DNA from: Durusdinium trenchii
Taxonomy: Eukaryota; Sar; Dinophyceae; Suessiales; Symbiodiniaceae
Reading direction: 5' to 3'
Length of the DNA stretch: 64,000 bases
Assembly (NCBI GenBank): GCA_963970005.1
Contig: CAXAMN010001225.1
Location: 1,131,536 to 1,195,535 of the forward strand
Part shown: piece by piece, positions 1 to 12,395 of the stretch
Layout: the number at the start of each line of letters is the position of its first letter
Position numbering within the stretch: the stretch's first letter is position 1
Made by a program: the position numbers and the translations under genes
Notes under the pieces: generated by a model
Databases searched by the model: none
Told to the model about the DNA's origin: nothing
The model's input: the letters and a program-made list of their open reading frames with translations, nothing else

Positions 1-2000
1 GCCAAGCTGACCCAAACACGGAGTCATTCGACCCAAACTCTTCGGCCCGAGCGTGCCTTGCAGTGAACATCTCTACCTCACATCTTGCTGGGCTCAGATC
101 CCAAGCGAAAGCAGGAGCTTCAATTGCCAAGGCTCCCTCTCGTGCACACCAGGTCGAGTCAAACTTCAGTCATGTGCACACACAGCAAGGGGTTCTGCGC
201 GCAAACAAGTATCTGAAAGCACTGACCAAACCGACTGGGGGGGTTTGGTGGAATGACCAGCAGGTCCAGATCACATGTGGATCTGCAAGTCTTGGCTTGG
301 TCTAGGCTTGGCTGCAGGATCTTCACATGGCTTGGCTGGGTGCCATGTGTCTGGATCACAGTGACATGCCCTGGATGACACCTCCGCAGGGCCACAGTGT
401 CAACCCCTTGAGATCGGCGCGTGATGCCCCGCGTTTTGGAGGGCCAGAGCGGCATCGACCACCAAGCGCCTCGGCGTCGAAGACCACGGTCGTTTGGTGG
501 CCACAGGGTTACCAAAAGACACGTCATATGCGTCCGGCAGGAGGCAAACACATGGATGCAATGCAAGGATATGTGCAATGGATGTGATGCCCTGTCCCTG
601 CCCTCGCCCCCTTGTTCAATGTTGGCTTTCGGAGGGGTTATGTTGGAGATTCTACGTACTTTTGCTGGATTGGGTTGGTTGGCCGTCTAAACTAGGAGGC
701 TGTTTGGCACTGCGATCAAAGAGCTGCCTGTCTAATTCTCAACGGCTATGGCTATGCTTGTGAGCAGCATGCAGCTCGTGGGAACGCAATGTAGAAAGAC
801 CTTTGTCCACATACCCCTCACAAGACACCATCTCTGAGGCGTCCAAACTCTGCGCCACCAATGCCCAGGTCGGGGTGCACGAAGCTCAGCAGCGCAGCAA
901 TTTTGATACAAAGAGAATAGAGAATTGCACACGAGTGGGTGGGGGGGCACCACTGACATCTCCTGGGAGCAGAAGATTTTGCTCATACGACTTTCAGATT
1001 GCTTCCCCCCTGCCGCAAATGAATAAGACCATCATAGAGTAGTGAAGCGCAAAAGAACAATTGATGATTTTACCCCTGCAGGGTGGCTGATGCAGCCAAA
1101 GGGGTGCTGACGGTGCCGACAACCAATTGGCTTTGAGGTTCAACCTGAAAAAGTAACCTGCATGATTACAGTATCTTATCCTCTTTCTGTTTCACGCCAC
1201 GCGCTCCGGTTCTGGGGCCCTGGCGCAACACGGAGTTTCTTCCCGGAACCTTGGACATAAACTATCCCGTCCCTCCAGTTGACATGGATGCTTTTACTTG
1301 TCAATACTCAAGGATGCTTGAAGGCATTTAAGGCCCAGCTTGTGGTGCTTTAGAGGCCACGCACAAAACTGCGCCAATACGCACAGATCATTTCATCATC
1401 TTACTTCATGGTCCCTACTGGTGGGGGTGCAAAGTGCGATTCCGGAGGTCTGATGCGAGGAGCTGGACACCTGGAGTCTAAGTGAAGGGGAGTGACACGG
1501 TTAATGGTTGGACCCAGGACCCAGATAGCTTCGCTTGCGGATCAAAAGGTGGGGAAATCTTAGAACAACCACGCTCATTGAGTGCAACTGAGCATGTTTA
1601 AGGTCAGAGCACCTTTTGGCCAGCGATTTCTGGCACACTCCTCATTCTGAACGCGATCGAACAGAAAAAAGGACTCCTGGCGTCTCCTCACCTTCCAGAC
1701 CTGCCCCTACAAGTGACTAAGTGGTCTTTCCTTTTTTGGGCCCTTCCCCTCTGGTGGCCAAGCGTCTTCGCGCAGACGCCCGTCGAGGCAAGAGCAGCCC
1801 AAGGATCAAAGTGATCAACAAAGGCCTCAGATCAATGCACCAAATTGGTCAGGCCCGGGCCTGATCCAAGGCCCCGCTCCGTGGCATCCTATTCTTGACA
1901 ATTCAATGTGTCGGAGACACCTTTTTTGGGAGGAGCTGATGTCTAGTTTGGAAGATCTGGGCGGCTCAATGAGAAGATGTGGCCAGTGGCCCTTTTTACC
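1..2000. other. gene-poor interval
   Basis: I see no convincing exon here. The open frames are short, lack a sustained G/C bias at third codon positions, and overlap on both strands. There is no notable tandem repeat before the TA tract that begins near 2009. Confidence 0.4.
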
Positions 2001-2008
2001 ACCAGGAC

Positions 2009-2160
2009 ATATATATATATACTGTATATATATATTATATGTATTTATTATATAATTGTGATTTACCACCAGTCAACTATAGAGACTGATATATATATAT
2101 ATATATGTGTGTGTGTGAATATATGTGTATATATATACAGTGTATATACATATTTGACCC
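2009..2160. repeat. compound TA/TG microsatellite
   Basis: Two TA-rich blocks (about 2009-2055 and 2087-2150) are joined by unique sequence. The pure TA runs are interrupted by ACTG or CAGT (as in TATACTGTATA) and by a TGTGTGTG stretch. The short frames across it are low-complexity artefacts. Confidence 0.9.
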
Positions 2161-3125
2161 ACCACTTCACCTGAACTGCACAGTGCCTCACAATGGAACC
2201 AAAACACGACGGGGCAGAAAACAATTCCTGACCGGTCTCATGCCCCTACTAGATCTTGAGATACTCAGAAAAGCTGTCAAGCTTGGATGGCCACAGCGGC
2301 GCAATCGGTTGGTCAACGAAGTTTGGACATGGATTGATGGTTAGCTCTCGCAGCATCTGATCCTTCTGACTTGGGCTGCACAAAAATGCTTGAAGGTCCT
2401 GAATCTTCGGGTGCGCGGCAGAACTGTGTCCAAATCATCCAGTAAGAATCAAAAAAACACCCCAAACAGCCATTCGATGGCGTCTGCGGCACGTTTGGAG
2501 CGTGTCCAACTGTTTGCAGTAATCAAACGGATCCCAACGATGATGTCTACAGCCGATCGGCAACTCCAAGTCAGGAGCTCTATGTTTTCCATTGGTGGGT
2601 TCTGGGGTTCAGGTCTGTTTCAGGGTTGAAGATGGTTGAAGGACTGTTCACGTAGCCAGGCGACGGCACTAGGATGGAAAAGACCAGAAGGCTCACGGAA
2701 GCCGCAAGGAAGGCCAGGTCCCACAGGTTTGCCATCCCGCAGCCCGGGCGCGCGCGAGCCCGAACGCGCAGGAGCGCGCAAGCAGGCGGGCCTATTGAAC
2801 TGTGAAGGTCAACCAATTTGTGGGCCCATGGTGAGCTAGTTCAGCGACCAAGTTGCGGGGCTCATGGGAAGCAGCAGGGCAAATGAGCTTCCAATGCATA
2901 GGAGGGCCCCAATTCATCTTCTGCTGCTGCCATTTTTCAAACTTCTTGGTATCAAATACGTACACATGCAGCTCAAACTGCCTGGGCCAAATTGCAAGAA
3001 GTTTGTTGGGTTGGACTTGATGTCTGCAGAGTCTATCTTTCTTCCTCAGCTGAAAATGGACCGCAGACATGCAATGGCATGGCGAAGGCCCATCAACATT
3101 GTGAGACTTTGCGTATTTGAGGACA

Positions 3126-3650
3126 CTATTTCTCAGAAAATGTCAAATCTGCACGTTCCTTTCGTTGTGGAGCGTCTTCAGGTTCCTTGGAGACGGATTC
3201 CCTGGCACGCCTATCAAACAGCCCCACCAAACATCCTTCGGCTTCCCTGCGGGCCATCTCAGGACAGCGGGGCCTCAGCCAACGCCGCGCGTCGATCTTT
3301 CCTTGCGGATGGACGTGCTGCGATGGCATGCGGACCGACATGTAGTCGTGGTTGAGCTCATTCTCTTCCACCACGAGGGTTGCTCAGCAGAGTTAGTCGA
3401 CTTATCCTCACCCCTTCGTGGTTCTTCGTAGCAATTCAAGCCATGAAGAGATGTGACCCCCCTCCCAAGCAGCCTCGCCAATGCAGAGGGGTGGACCATG
3501 TTCCAAATCCCACTGCCCGAACCCACCACCGGGGTTTGTTCACCTGCTCCGCTCGTACTTGCAAGGTCAACCACCACGGGTCCCAAAATCCCAAAGATCT
3601 TCAACAGTTCCTGCATTACAGCAGCTTTGGAGTGTTTTGGACGCACTGAG
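3126..3650 (-). CDS. two exons of an unrecognised gene, partial
   Basis: Two minus-strand exons join in phase. The upstream exon, about 3650..3544, contains MQELLKIFGILGPVVVDLA and ends GCA G before a GTGAAC donor. The next starts at 3382 after a CTGAG acceptor, so the split codon becomes GCA and the frame continues into LVVEENELNHDYMSVRMPS. The intron is 161 bases. The second exon has strong G/C bias at codon third positions, is rich in Arg and Glu, and stays open to a stop at 3126, although a splice site before that is possible. I do not recognise the family. The matching phase and codon bias are the reasons to believe it is a gene. The 5' end is not identified. Confidence 0.42.
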
Positions 3651-3659
3651 ATGGACATG

Positions 3660-6590
3660 TTGCAGCTTGTCTGCCATCACTACTCTTCCTGATCAGGTGC
3701 TCTTGGGCCACAAGTACGTCACAGGCTGAATCAGTGAACCTTTTCTCCAAAGATGCCTGCCGGAGCAAAGTACAAGAAGGCGCCTGAGAGAGGTGGAGAA
3801 GGAAGATTCCAATACACCAAGAAGGCCTTGACCTCCCATTCTCGCTTCAGGAACCTTACCATAGTTTTCTAGCTTTGGGTTTGGGGTGAGGACCACGTTG
3901 GAGCCACACACACTGCTCAAGGTGTCCCCTAGCCAGCTTGCAGCCGTTCATCCCTATTCTTTCGTCAGGTGCCGATCAGACCGCCCATAAATCGTCGTAG
4001 CGTGCTCCTTTTTCGTCCAGAACCGATCAGCTCAATCTCCACACACGGTGGAACTGAGGCCGAGCTCGAGGCAGCCCCTGGAAACCCTTTATTCCAGGGG
4101 GTTCTCAAGGAGAATGATTTGTTCAATTGGGTAGCAGGATAAAATTCACAGATCCATGAGAATCACAGTATAAGAAATTCGATAGTCCGGTGAGGCAGCA
4201 TCCATCAAACCGATCTCGCGGTTTATCCTGTCCAATTCTACCACTCTTCGTCGGATCTGCTCACTGGCGCTTGGCCTACGCTGGGAAGATTTCGCTTCTA
4301 GTGCCCAGAAAGAGAAGCCTGATTTTTGGACCCCTCCTGAAACAGGCCCTTGGCAATTGGAGTCACTACAGCAGGCATTCGATTGTGGGGAAAGAGGTCA
4401 ACCTCTCTCAGCTTCGTGGGGACTGCAGTAATTGCTCTGAATGAATTTGGTCCAATGACCTCGGAGTTTCCGAGGATTATTTTTTTTTTGAGTCCAAGGG
4501 TCCGTTACACCACAAGTTTTTGGTGTGTCCCCTGTGTAGGCAACAACATGGCCCGGTCGTGGTCCTGTGGTTTTGGGCCACTTCCCCATTCCGCGCGGTT
4601 AAAGGCCTTCCGCATCAGACAGCAAGAGCACAGCCTTGCCTTAAGTGATGCGACCCACACCTGCACCGCTGACTTGCAGCATCTTAGTCTTAGTCCTTGA
4701 AACCATACGTCCCTACGTGACCCCTCCAGCTCTTTTCAATGACTCATCTCGAGGCTGCGGCCGGCCAGCCAACAAGGAGCAAGGCTACAAGAGTCCTGAG
4801 CCCGGGACTGGGTCAAGTCGAAAACCTCCGCCCTACTGACTTGACTCCATGGAGAGCCTTAAAAAGGCCCCCGCACTTGGTGGGAAGGACCTCCTTGGCC
4901 CCGAAGAGCACCCAAGGAGCCCCGAAGCGGACGGCCCCCGAAGCGGCGCTGCATCGCGCTCCGCTGAGCTCCCCGGCCCGGCGAAGGAAGCGAGCCAATA
5001 GCAAAGCACGTGTGGAGCTGTTGCTACTGAGGCCTTGCGAGAACTCTCATTGGATAGGGTCAAGGGGAGCAAAAGCTACAAGGGAAATCTTAGCATGTCT
5101 GAGCCTTGCCCTACATTGTACATACCCACAGCTCGAGAGATCATATCGCAATCAGCCTCCCTGACCCTAAGAACGCTGAGAACCTCAACGTCAACATCCG
5201 TATCGCCGATACCGCAAGTCAGGAAGACGAACAAATGCCACAAATGCCCAGATCTAGATCACAAGGACAAAAACAACTCCAACCCGATCTTAGATCGCCT
5301 GGCGGCGGGCCGCTGCATAGACTGCCCAGCTTGTCCCCATCATGGGGTTCATGGCCTCAGGTGTTCGACCCAACACCAACATCCGACGAGGGTGGCAAAA
5401 CCCTCCAAAACCACATGTGGGAAACCTTGGGAAGCTTCACAGGCCTTGCAAAAAATGGCCTGACAGAACATCCAACATGGGCATTGCCAAAGTCACCAGA
5501 CCGCAACTGGGGTTGCCAATGGTCCTCTCAATTTTGGGGTTCCTGGGTGGCCTCACATTGTGGGATTGGGATGTTAGTCTAAGTTCGTGCATGCGTCTTG
5601 GTGGATGCCTAGCACCTTTTTGCATGTCAGCACGTGTGTCACGTGCCTTGTAACGGTGATAGAGTTCTTGAAAAGTAGAGAAAAGCCGATAAATTCGGAA
5701 TGGGAACCTGTGAGCCTCTCAGACAAGGATTCTGAATACCCATTGTTGTGCGAGCATGTGCGAGCACACGCGCTCCCTAGAAAGGCATCATCTTCCTGGA
5801 TCCAAAACCGTCCGAAGAGCACCACTCTGCATCGGAAGGTGTGCTGATGCAGGTAAAGGATTTCTGAAGAACATCGGAGAGGCGTCTGCAGCTCCGCCAT
5901 TCCGAAACGAACAGGCCTCCCGGCAGGTCCAGCCTCAGCCCGGGTGGATGGTCCTTCGAGACCCTTCAACTGACGAAGTGGAACGAACCAACCCAGTTTG
6001 TAGAGGATTATTTGACCTCTTCACAGGGCTGGTCATCACGAGCTGTTCCTTGTCATGAACATGAGTCCAATGGAGAGTCCTTTGGTGTCTGGGGTCCCTC
6101 GAGTCCACGCCTTTCTGAGTCGAGGGCCTTGTTGAAGAGCGACAAGTTCAGTCGAACGACCACCTCGCTGAGCGAGGCGAAACTCTTTTTTTAGCTTCGC
6201 GATGGGAAGCTTTGAAAAAAAATAACATATCATATAGACTCAATAAACCACTCTGTGTTTGGCTTCGGTGCATCTGTGAAGTCTACAGTGATCACTCCTG
6301 CACTTCAGGTGCCCGGGGAAGCTGGCTGGCGGGCACCAGCTTCGAGGCACCGGATAGAATCTCCCCGCCAACCCTCCTTGGTCTCCTCGCAATCATCAGG
6401 AGCTCTTGGAAGAGCCACATCTGAGCGCTTCAGTGCACTACAGCACCGTTTTTTGGTTTCAATGGGAACTACCAGACAACCCACCCATTGCAATCCCTGA
6501 ATGTCTGCTCAAACCGTCCAGACAATCGTATTGAGGGGGGTCGTATAAAGTAATATAGCATAAATTAACATAGAATGCATATGTATTAAA
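3660..6590. other. gene-poor interval
   Basis: No exon pair with matching splice phase was found. Open frames around 4.7-5.6 kb occur on both strands and look like chance frames in G/C-rich sequence. Confidence 0.35.
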
Positions 6591-6595
6591 TATTC

Positions 6596-6645
6596 AATAC
6601 ATATATATATATATGCATATACTGTGCGTGATTGTGTGTGTCTCT
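6596..6645. repeat. TA/TG microsatellite
   Basis: A short TATATATA run is followed by GCATATACTGTG and a TGTGTGTG run. It carries the same ACTG interruption as the TA tracts at 2.0 and 38.4 kb. Confidence 0.8.
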
Positions 6646-6837
6646 GGTGTTGTTCTATGCCTGAGCTGATGCGAGCCTTCTTCCCAAATAGCGCCTCCTT
6701 GCCCCAGATCATGGCGAGCAGGAGGAAGGTCGCTACTGCCTGTTGCGCTGGCGCGTTCGTTGCAAACGCGCAGAGCTAGCACAAAGCTGATCACATCTTT
6801 CCAGTTAAGCTTGGTTGGGAAGTTCTAGTCATGGCAT

Positions 6838-6872
6838 CCTGGGGTAGGAGCAAGGACGCTACTAGGGGCTCA
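6838..6872. repeat. isolated unit related to the 47-kb minisatellite
   Basis: The stretch contains GGAGCAAGGACGCTACTAG. This is the wording used in the short repeats near 21.6 and 24.7 kb, and it resembles the ACTAGTAACAAGGGCATCGC units of the 47-kb array. Confidence 0.6.
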
Positions 6873-8029
6873 CCGGCTAGGCCTCATCACGGCAGGACTC
6901 CGTCAGGGGCGCGCTGGTGAGGCTGGGGCCTGACCTGGGTGCCATCTCGGTCCTAAGCTTTAAGTCAAGACCCATCACAGTGAGAAATCTCTGCTCGGAG
7001 CTAGTGGATTGGGACACGTAAGCAACACCTCATAACAGCATTAATTAATTTTGGTTCTTCTTTTGGACTGAGGGTGAAGGGGTTGCGCTATGCTCTTGGT
7101 GCTGGGTGCCGCGTTCAGTCTTGGAATCCCTGCAATAGGGGCAGCCCTAAAAGACTGCTCAGCCTGGGGCGAGGAAGTGTTTGGGGGAGAGTTGTCAGAG
7201 ATTGGTAACACAGCAGCGCCCGCAAGGTTCGCGAAAACAGGTGGTGGGGTTGAAGGGGCTCTTGGTGTTGGGACATTTAGTACGCGTAAACACACGCCAA
7301 TTTGCAACTCGCTGTAGGGTACGCTCCGGAAACTGTCACCAAGACCAAGGCCTCTCCAAAAGCAGGTGCCCTGCCTGCCGAGAAACCATTCCGGAGCATT
7401 TCCTGGGGTGCCACACCCCCAAAGACCTACTTCTGATTTCCTGGCTGTGCCAAATACAAGGGGCCCTTGAGATGAGATGGTTGGTTCGTGAGATGTTTAT
7501 GTATCACTGTATCACTGTAATTTGTGTGGGTGTGTGTTCCATGGGCCCATCCCCATATGAACCACATCAACCTATGATCTGGAGGATCTTAAAACTTGTT
7601 CACGCTACAAAAGGCTACAGCTGCCTCACAATGACGAGCCAACCCTTGGAACACAGTGAAACGCCCATGAAGAAAAAGAACATCAGCTTTGATTCTTTGA
7701 GCACACTTGATTCAATACTATGTTCATAAAAACGCCAGCGTCTTGGCATCCACCAGGCTCCCTTACGACGGCCCCCAAGAGTTGTGCGGCGGTCCGCCCA
7801 AGAAGGCCAGCATAGCTTAGCCGGCCTGCCCGACGATCTCAGGTGAGAAGCGACATGGAACCCCTTCTAGCTCGTTCAATTCACCCGAGTAATGACCACC
7901 GGCGCTCACATCTTAGTCCTGAAGGATACTTCATGATGTTTCCAATCACTATTACATAATATGTCATAATACAATATTACCCCCTGACCGCATTGAGCTG
8001 CCGGAAGAATGCTTCTTGATGTGTTAAAT

Positions 8030-8146
8030 ATACAGTAGTATTCATTCCAGATTATGGATCAAATAATTCGGTGGAAATTTGAAACGCTGTATATATACTG
8101 TACGAGTAGCATTCATTAATCCCAATCATGGAACAAATAGTTCTGA
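8030..8146. repeat. diverged tandem pair
   Basis: Two imperfect copies lie about 65-75 bases apart. Each has AGTAG, then ATTCATT, then AATC or GATT-ATGG, then ACAAATA or TCAAATA, then TTC. They lie in A/T-rich sequence with TATATACTGTA between them. Confidence 0.5.
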
Positions 8147-8459
8147 GATATTCTGAGGAAAGCATTGGACAGCTATGCCAATACCTTCTTTGCAGGTTGT
8201 TGCACCTATGGTGAGTTAGCCGTGTAAGCAAACGCGTCGCTTTGATAGGTCACACCATGTCCTGTTCAACGCTACGCGCCTAAGCAGGCCATGCCCAAAG
8301 AAACACTGGGATTCATGTCGGCTCCTCACAGAGTTCGCGGAAAAGTGAAACTCACTTTTCACGCCGCAAAGACCGGCTAAAATGAGTCGTGGAAGTCCGT
8401 GAGCATGTTGTAGTCAAATCGGGATCCCTTCATCTTCCCAAAGCAAAGCGTTCCAAGAC

Positions 8460-8494
8460 AGCTCTCTCTCTCTCTCTCTCGCTCTCGCTCTCTT
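8460..8494. repeat. CT microsatellite
   Basis: CT is repeated about ten times and degrades into GCTCTCGCTCTC. An overlapping minus-strand frame encodes RARERERE, a repeat artefact. I could not confirm an exon around it. Confidence 0.85.
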
Positions 8495-8499
8495 CTGAC

Positions 8500-10075
8500 T
8501 CAAGAACTTTGGGAACTCCCCAACCTCTAACGATTGCGCATAATGCTGACTGCTGATAATAACCTCCGCCTCTTCATATGGGATGTTGCCTGGTTTCCCC
8601 AATCTGCCTCCGCTGCAACCGCAGAAGACCTCCGCCATTCAAACCTTGTCGAAGGGAGAGTCCACCTCCAAACATGATAAACTGTGCAAAAAAACTTGGT
8701 CCGATCCGCCCAATCCCCTCGGAAAGAATCTCCTGCAGCACACAAGTCCAAGAAGATCATCCCCACGCCATGTACCAGCCATGCCTAGCTGGTGCCAACC
8801 CGTTGACCGTCCGAGGCGCTCATCGGACAGGGACATTTGACGAGTTTCTCTTTGAAATGGATTGATCGAACCAAAGGAAATTGCCAAAAAGCTTGCCATC
8901 TAATCTATTGGAACATGCCAATGGTGTAGAAGGTCCTTGGAACTTGGGACAGTCGCCTAAGAACTCTCTCAATGATGTCTCAGAGACTTGCGCCTCCCAG
9001 CCAGTCCCAACCCACCTGGGCGATGGATGGGAGAAGCTTGGGGACTTCTCCCACTGTCAAACAGGCCCCGCATTCCCAACATCAGCAACTAAACAAGGAG
9101 TGTGGGATTCCCAATGCTCAACCACTCTCACTATTTGATGCAAACTGCTAAACAATCTCGGGGATCCTCGTCTTCGCCACCATTGCCTTGGGCCTTGTGC
9201 AAACTGCACCCTCAGTGGTAGAATCTATATAGAAAGGATGAACTCTACTCTACTCACTACTCTTGCAAAATCCTCTCCACAAACACAGCACTCCTCGTCA
9301 CATCGGGTCATGTTTCTGTCCGTGAACCGTTTCTGTTGCGCATCCTGAGACGGGCCACGTTGGGCCCTTTCAGGGCTGACCTCGGATGATTCAGACATGG
9401 TTTTCACAAATTCGTTCGGAGTGGGAAATGGAAAGGTGTTCTGTTAGTTGCTCTGCCCAGGATACTGAACGGGAAAGATTGTTAGAATAGTGCACCAGTT
9501 TTGAACGAGCCAATGGCCCGCCAAAAAACACACACTCAGAGAGATAAATCTATGCATGTTTTATCAGCAAAAAAAAAATTCTCGATCTACATGACTCACA
9601 TGATGCAAGCTAGCAGCAACAGCAACAACCACAACAACAGCACATCGCAGTAAGCACGACCAGTACAGCACTTAACACGTGACAGCGACAGTACATTGTA
9701 CAAAACATCATACGGCTGCAAACATGGGAGGCTGAGAGGTATTTGCACCCGATCCATTCGATAGCGCTAGATGTTTTTCCAATGTGTTTCTCAGGATGTT
9801 CTATCCGCACTGCTCCCAAAAATGCACACATGATTCCTTCTAGATATTTCCCCAAACAGTGTGGACACACTGAGGGGGTTCTTACGGTAGTAGTTAAGCA
9901 GCTGTGCTTAGATCGCTGTGATGCGCGGCCGTGTCCAGTACATTCATGCCTCTCAAAATCGTCGACGTGCATTTCGACTGCGCAGGCTCGCAAAATCTGG
10001 GTGTCCGCGGTGGGTTCTTCTAGCGACTGCGCTCTCGTTGTGGTGCCGCGCGCACGCAAGGGATCGGAGCGGCTT
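8500..10075. other. gene-poor interval
   Basis: Open frames exist on both strands but none shows clear exon structure. Near 9950 a short minus-strand stretch reads RGMNVLDTAAHHSDL, which faintly resembles an ankyrin-repeat helix. It hits a stop within a few residues, so I do not call it. Confidence 0.3.
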
Positions 10076-10079
10076 CACT

Positions 10080-10298
10080 TCGATATGCAGATTTCGTGGC
10101 AGGTGCAGTACTTTGGACATGGTCGTGGTCTTCGAGGTGCTCTGATGTCGTGACAGGTGCGGTGAATCGTGACTTTTGGACATGTGGCTCGTTTGCAGAT
10201 TTTGTGGCAGGCGGAGTACTTTGCCTCGAAGTGCAGATTTCCTGCCTCCAAGTGCAGATTTCGTGGCAGGCACAGCACTTTGCGAAGCTCGAAGTCAT
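10080..10298. repeat. degenerate minisatellite
   Basis: Variants of GCAGATTTCGTGGCAGG followed by a C/A-rich spacer and ACTTTG recur at about 10087, 10145, 10195, 10230 and 10252, with spacing of roughly 22-60 bases. The overlapping frames on both strands follow this repeat. Confidence 0.6.
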
Positions 10299-10530
10299 TC
10301 ACACTCACTCTCACTCTCACTCTCACTCACACTCACACTCACACTCACACTCACTCACGCCCACTCACTCTCTCACTCTCACAGTCACACTCACACTCAC
10401 ACCAAATCTCACGCTCACTCTCACTCACACTCACTCTCACTCACACTCACTCTCACTCACACTCACTCTCACTCACACTCACTCTCACTCACCCACTCAC
10501 CCACCCTCACTCTCACTCTCACTCACAACA
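10296..10530. repeat. CACTCT-type hexamer repeat tract
   Basis: About 235 bases consist almost only of CACTCTCACTCA in several phases, with minor CACCCA variants at the right end. One strand is almost purely pyrimidine plus A. It encodes apparent Ser/His/Thr-Leu repeats in all three frames, which is diagnostic of repeat rather than protein. Confidence 0.95.
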
Positions 10531-10643
10531 GGTCACTCACTCACCACCGCCGCCACCATCACCACGATCTCCACCTTCATCACCACCATCACCCCTCTTG
10601 GACCCCAAGGCGTCTAGATCTCTAGACTTTCTGCTACTACATC

Positions 10644-10999
10644 ACACACTTATGGATATGCGTACGGAACTGAAAGCGGTGCCACACGCCGGCCTAGGGT
10701 TCCATTTCCTAAGAGTACCAGTAGGAAGCCATCGAATCCTGGAGGTCTTAAAAGGAAAGGAGGCCCAAAGCACAAGGTCGAGATCGGCGATCAGGTCGAA
10801 GTGACGGCGTTCCGTGCGTGACTGCCACAAACGTCAAAATTTGTTGCATGTACGTTCCCGAGGCGTCCCTCAGGAATATCACAACACGATGGAAGGGTCT
10901 TCGTTGGGCAATGCCTTCCAAAGTGTTCATTGCCCCCCTGCTGATGAAAAACAATTCAAACGAATCCCTGTGACTACAAGGGGCACACACACACACGCC
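10644..10999. repeat. duplicated 355-base segment, copy 1
   Basis: This copy starts ACACTTATGGATATGCG and runs to a CACACACA tract. It is nearly identical to 11721..12075. The offset is about 1077 bases in direct orientation, with only scattered substitutions. No gene is evident in it. Confidence 0.9.
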
Positions 11000-11720
11000 T
11001 CCCCAAAGGGAGGCAAAAATTAAGGCTAGGACGAAAGTGCAAATGCGCGCGCCACAAGGACAAAAGGGTGAAGACATGAGAAGGGGGACGAGACGGAGAC
11101 AAAAGTGTGTGTGGTTGCGATGAAAGAGAAACCAAGTGCACAGGGACAACCGATGAATCCCACCTCATTGTCGAGACCTGGGCGACCTAAAACCTGAGTG
11201 TGCAAGTAGATGTGCGCGTACAGACTAAGGCCCAGACCGTTGTGCGCGCAAAAGAAAGAAAGGAGTGAGATGAAAGGACATGAAGCAAGGGAAGACATGA
11301 AAAGAAAGAGGAGAAAGAGGTGTGTGAAGGGGAAAGAATGAAAAGGGGAACCAAATGGAGGGGACGGGAACCAATGAAGCCGAACCTCATTAGAGAACCT
11401 ATGCAAACCTGGTTGAAAATGTACATGCTGTGTGTGCATCTGAGGTGGCGACGGGTCCCAACGGACCCTAGATTGCTTCGGCCGCTGCGGCCACGTACGC
11501 CGTGCCAATATGGCTGGCTGCTGAGACCGCTGCGGTCACGTAAAGGGATAAGCCAACTTGGAATTCCAAAATGAGACAAAATCTGAGTTCTCTCGGCCTA
11601 GGCCACCTTCGCCCGCTGTGGGCACTTACATCTCCGGGCAGGGGAGATAACGACAAACCCCCGTTCGACGGGTCAAGGGGAGGCACTCTGCGGGCTCATC
11701 CCGGGTTGGCACGAGGCCAA

Positions 11721-12075
11721 ACACACTTATGGATACGCGTACGGAACTGAAAGCGGTGCCACACGCCGGCCTAGGGTTCCATTTACTAAGAGTACCAGTA
11801 GGAAGCCATCGAATCCTGGAGGTCTTAAAAGGAAAGGAGGCCCAAAGCACAAGGTCGAGATCCACGATCAGGTCGAAGTGACGGCGTTCCGTGCGTGACT
11901 GCCACAAACGTCAAAATTTGTTGCAGGTACGTTCCCGAGGCGTCCCTCAGGAATATCACAACACGATGGAAGGGTCTTCGTTGGGCAATGCCTTCCAAAG
12001 TGTTCATTGCCCCCCTGCTGATGAAAAACAATTCAAACGAATCCCTGTGACTACAAGGGGCACACACACACACTG
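11721..12075. repeat. duplicated 355-base segment, copy 2
   Basis: This is the second direct copy of 10644..10999. Substitutions include GATACG for GATATG and TTTACT for TTTCCT. Similarity ends just after the CACACACA tract, where the flanks diverge. Confidence 0.9.
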
Positions 12076-12395
12076 TTTGGGGTCTCTTGCCGGGATCATT
12101 TGTCATATTCTGACTATCTTTCCCATGCTGTAGGAGTTCCAGCTGTTCTGAGGCTGATGAACTTTGAAGCAGTCATGATGATTGCTGATGTCAATGATTA
12201 AAACCCGTGGAAAGCTGAACTAAAAGGTGCAACTTTGCTGATGAATTGAAGCCCTAACCCAAGCACACGAGCCATGCGACAAAATTAGGCTACAGTAAAT
12301 TATGATGAATACATTATATCGTATCCAGGCTCTTCTAGCTAGCTCTGCTTTGTAACCGACTTCTTCACTTGCTTCGGCAGGTCCATCCTCTGAGG

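Noticed and set aside
10096-10804. Ser/His/Leu/Thr-rich frames of 149 to 211 codons
   Set aside because: The frames run through a CACTCT repeat in all three phases. There is no codon bias outside the repeat.
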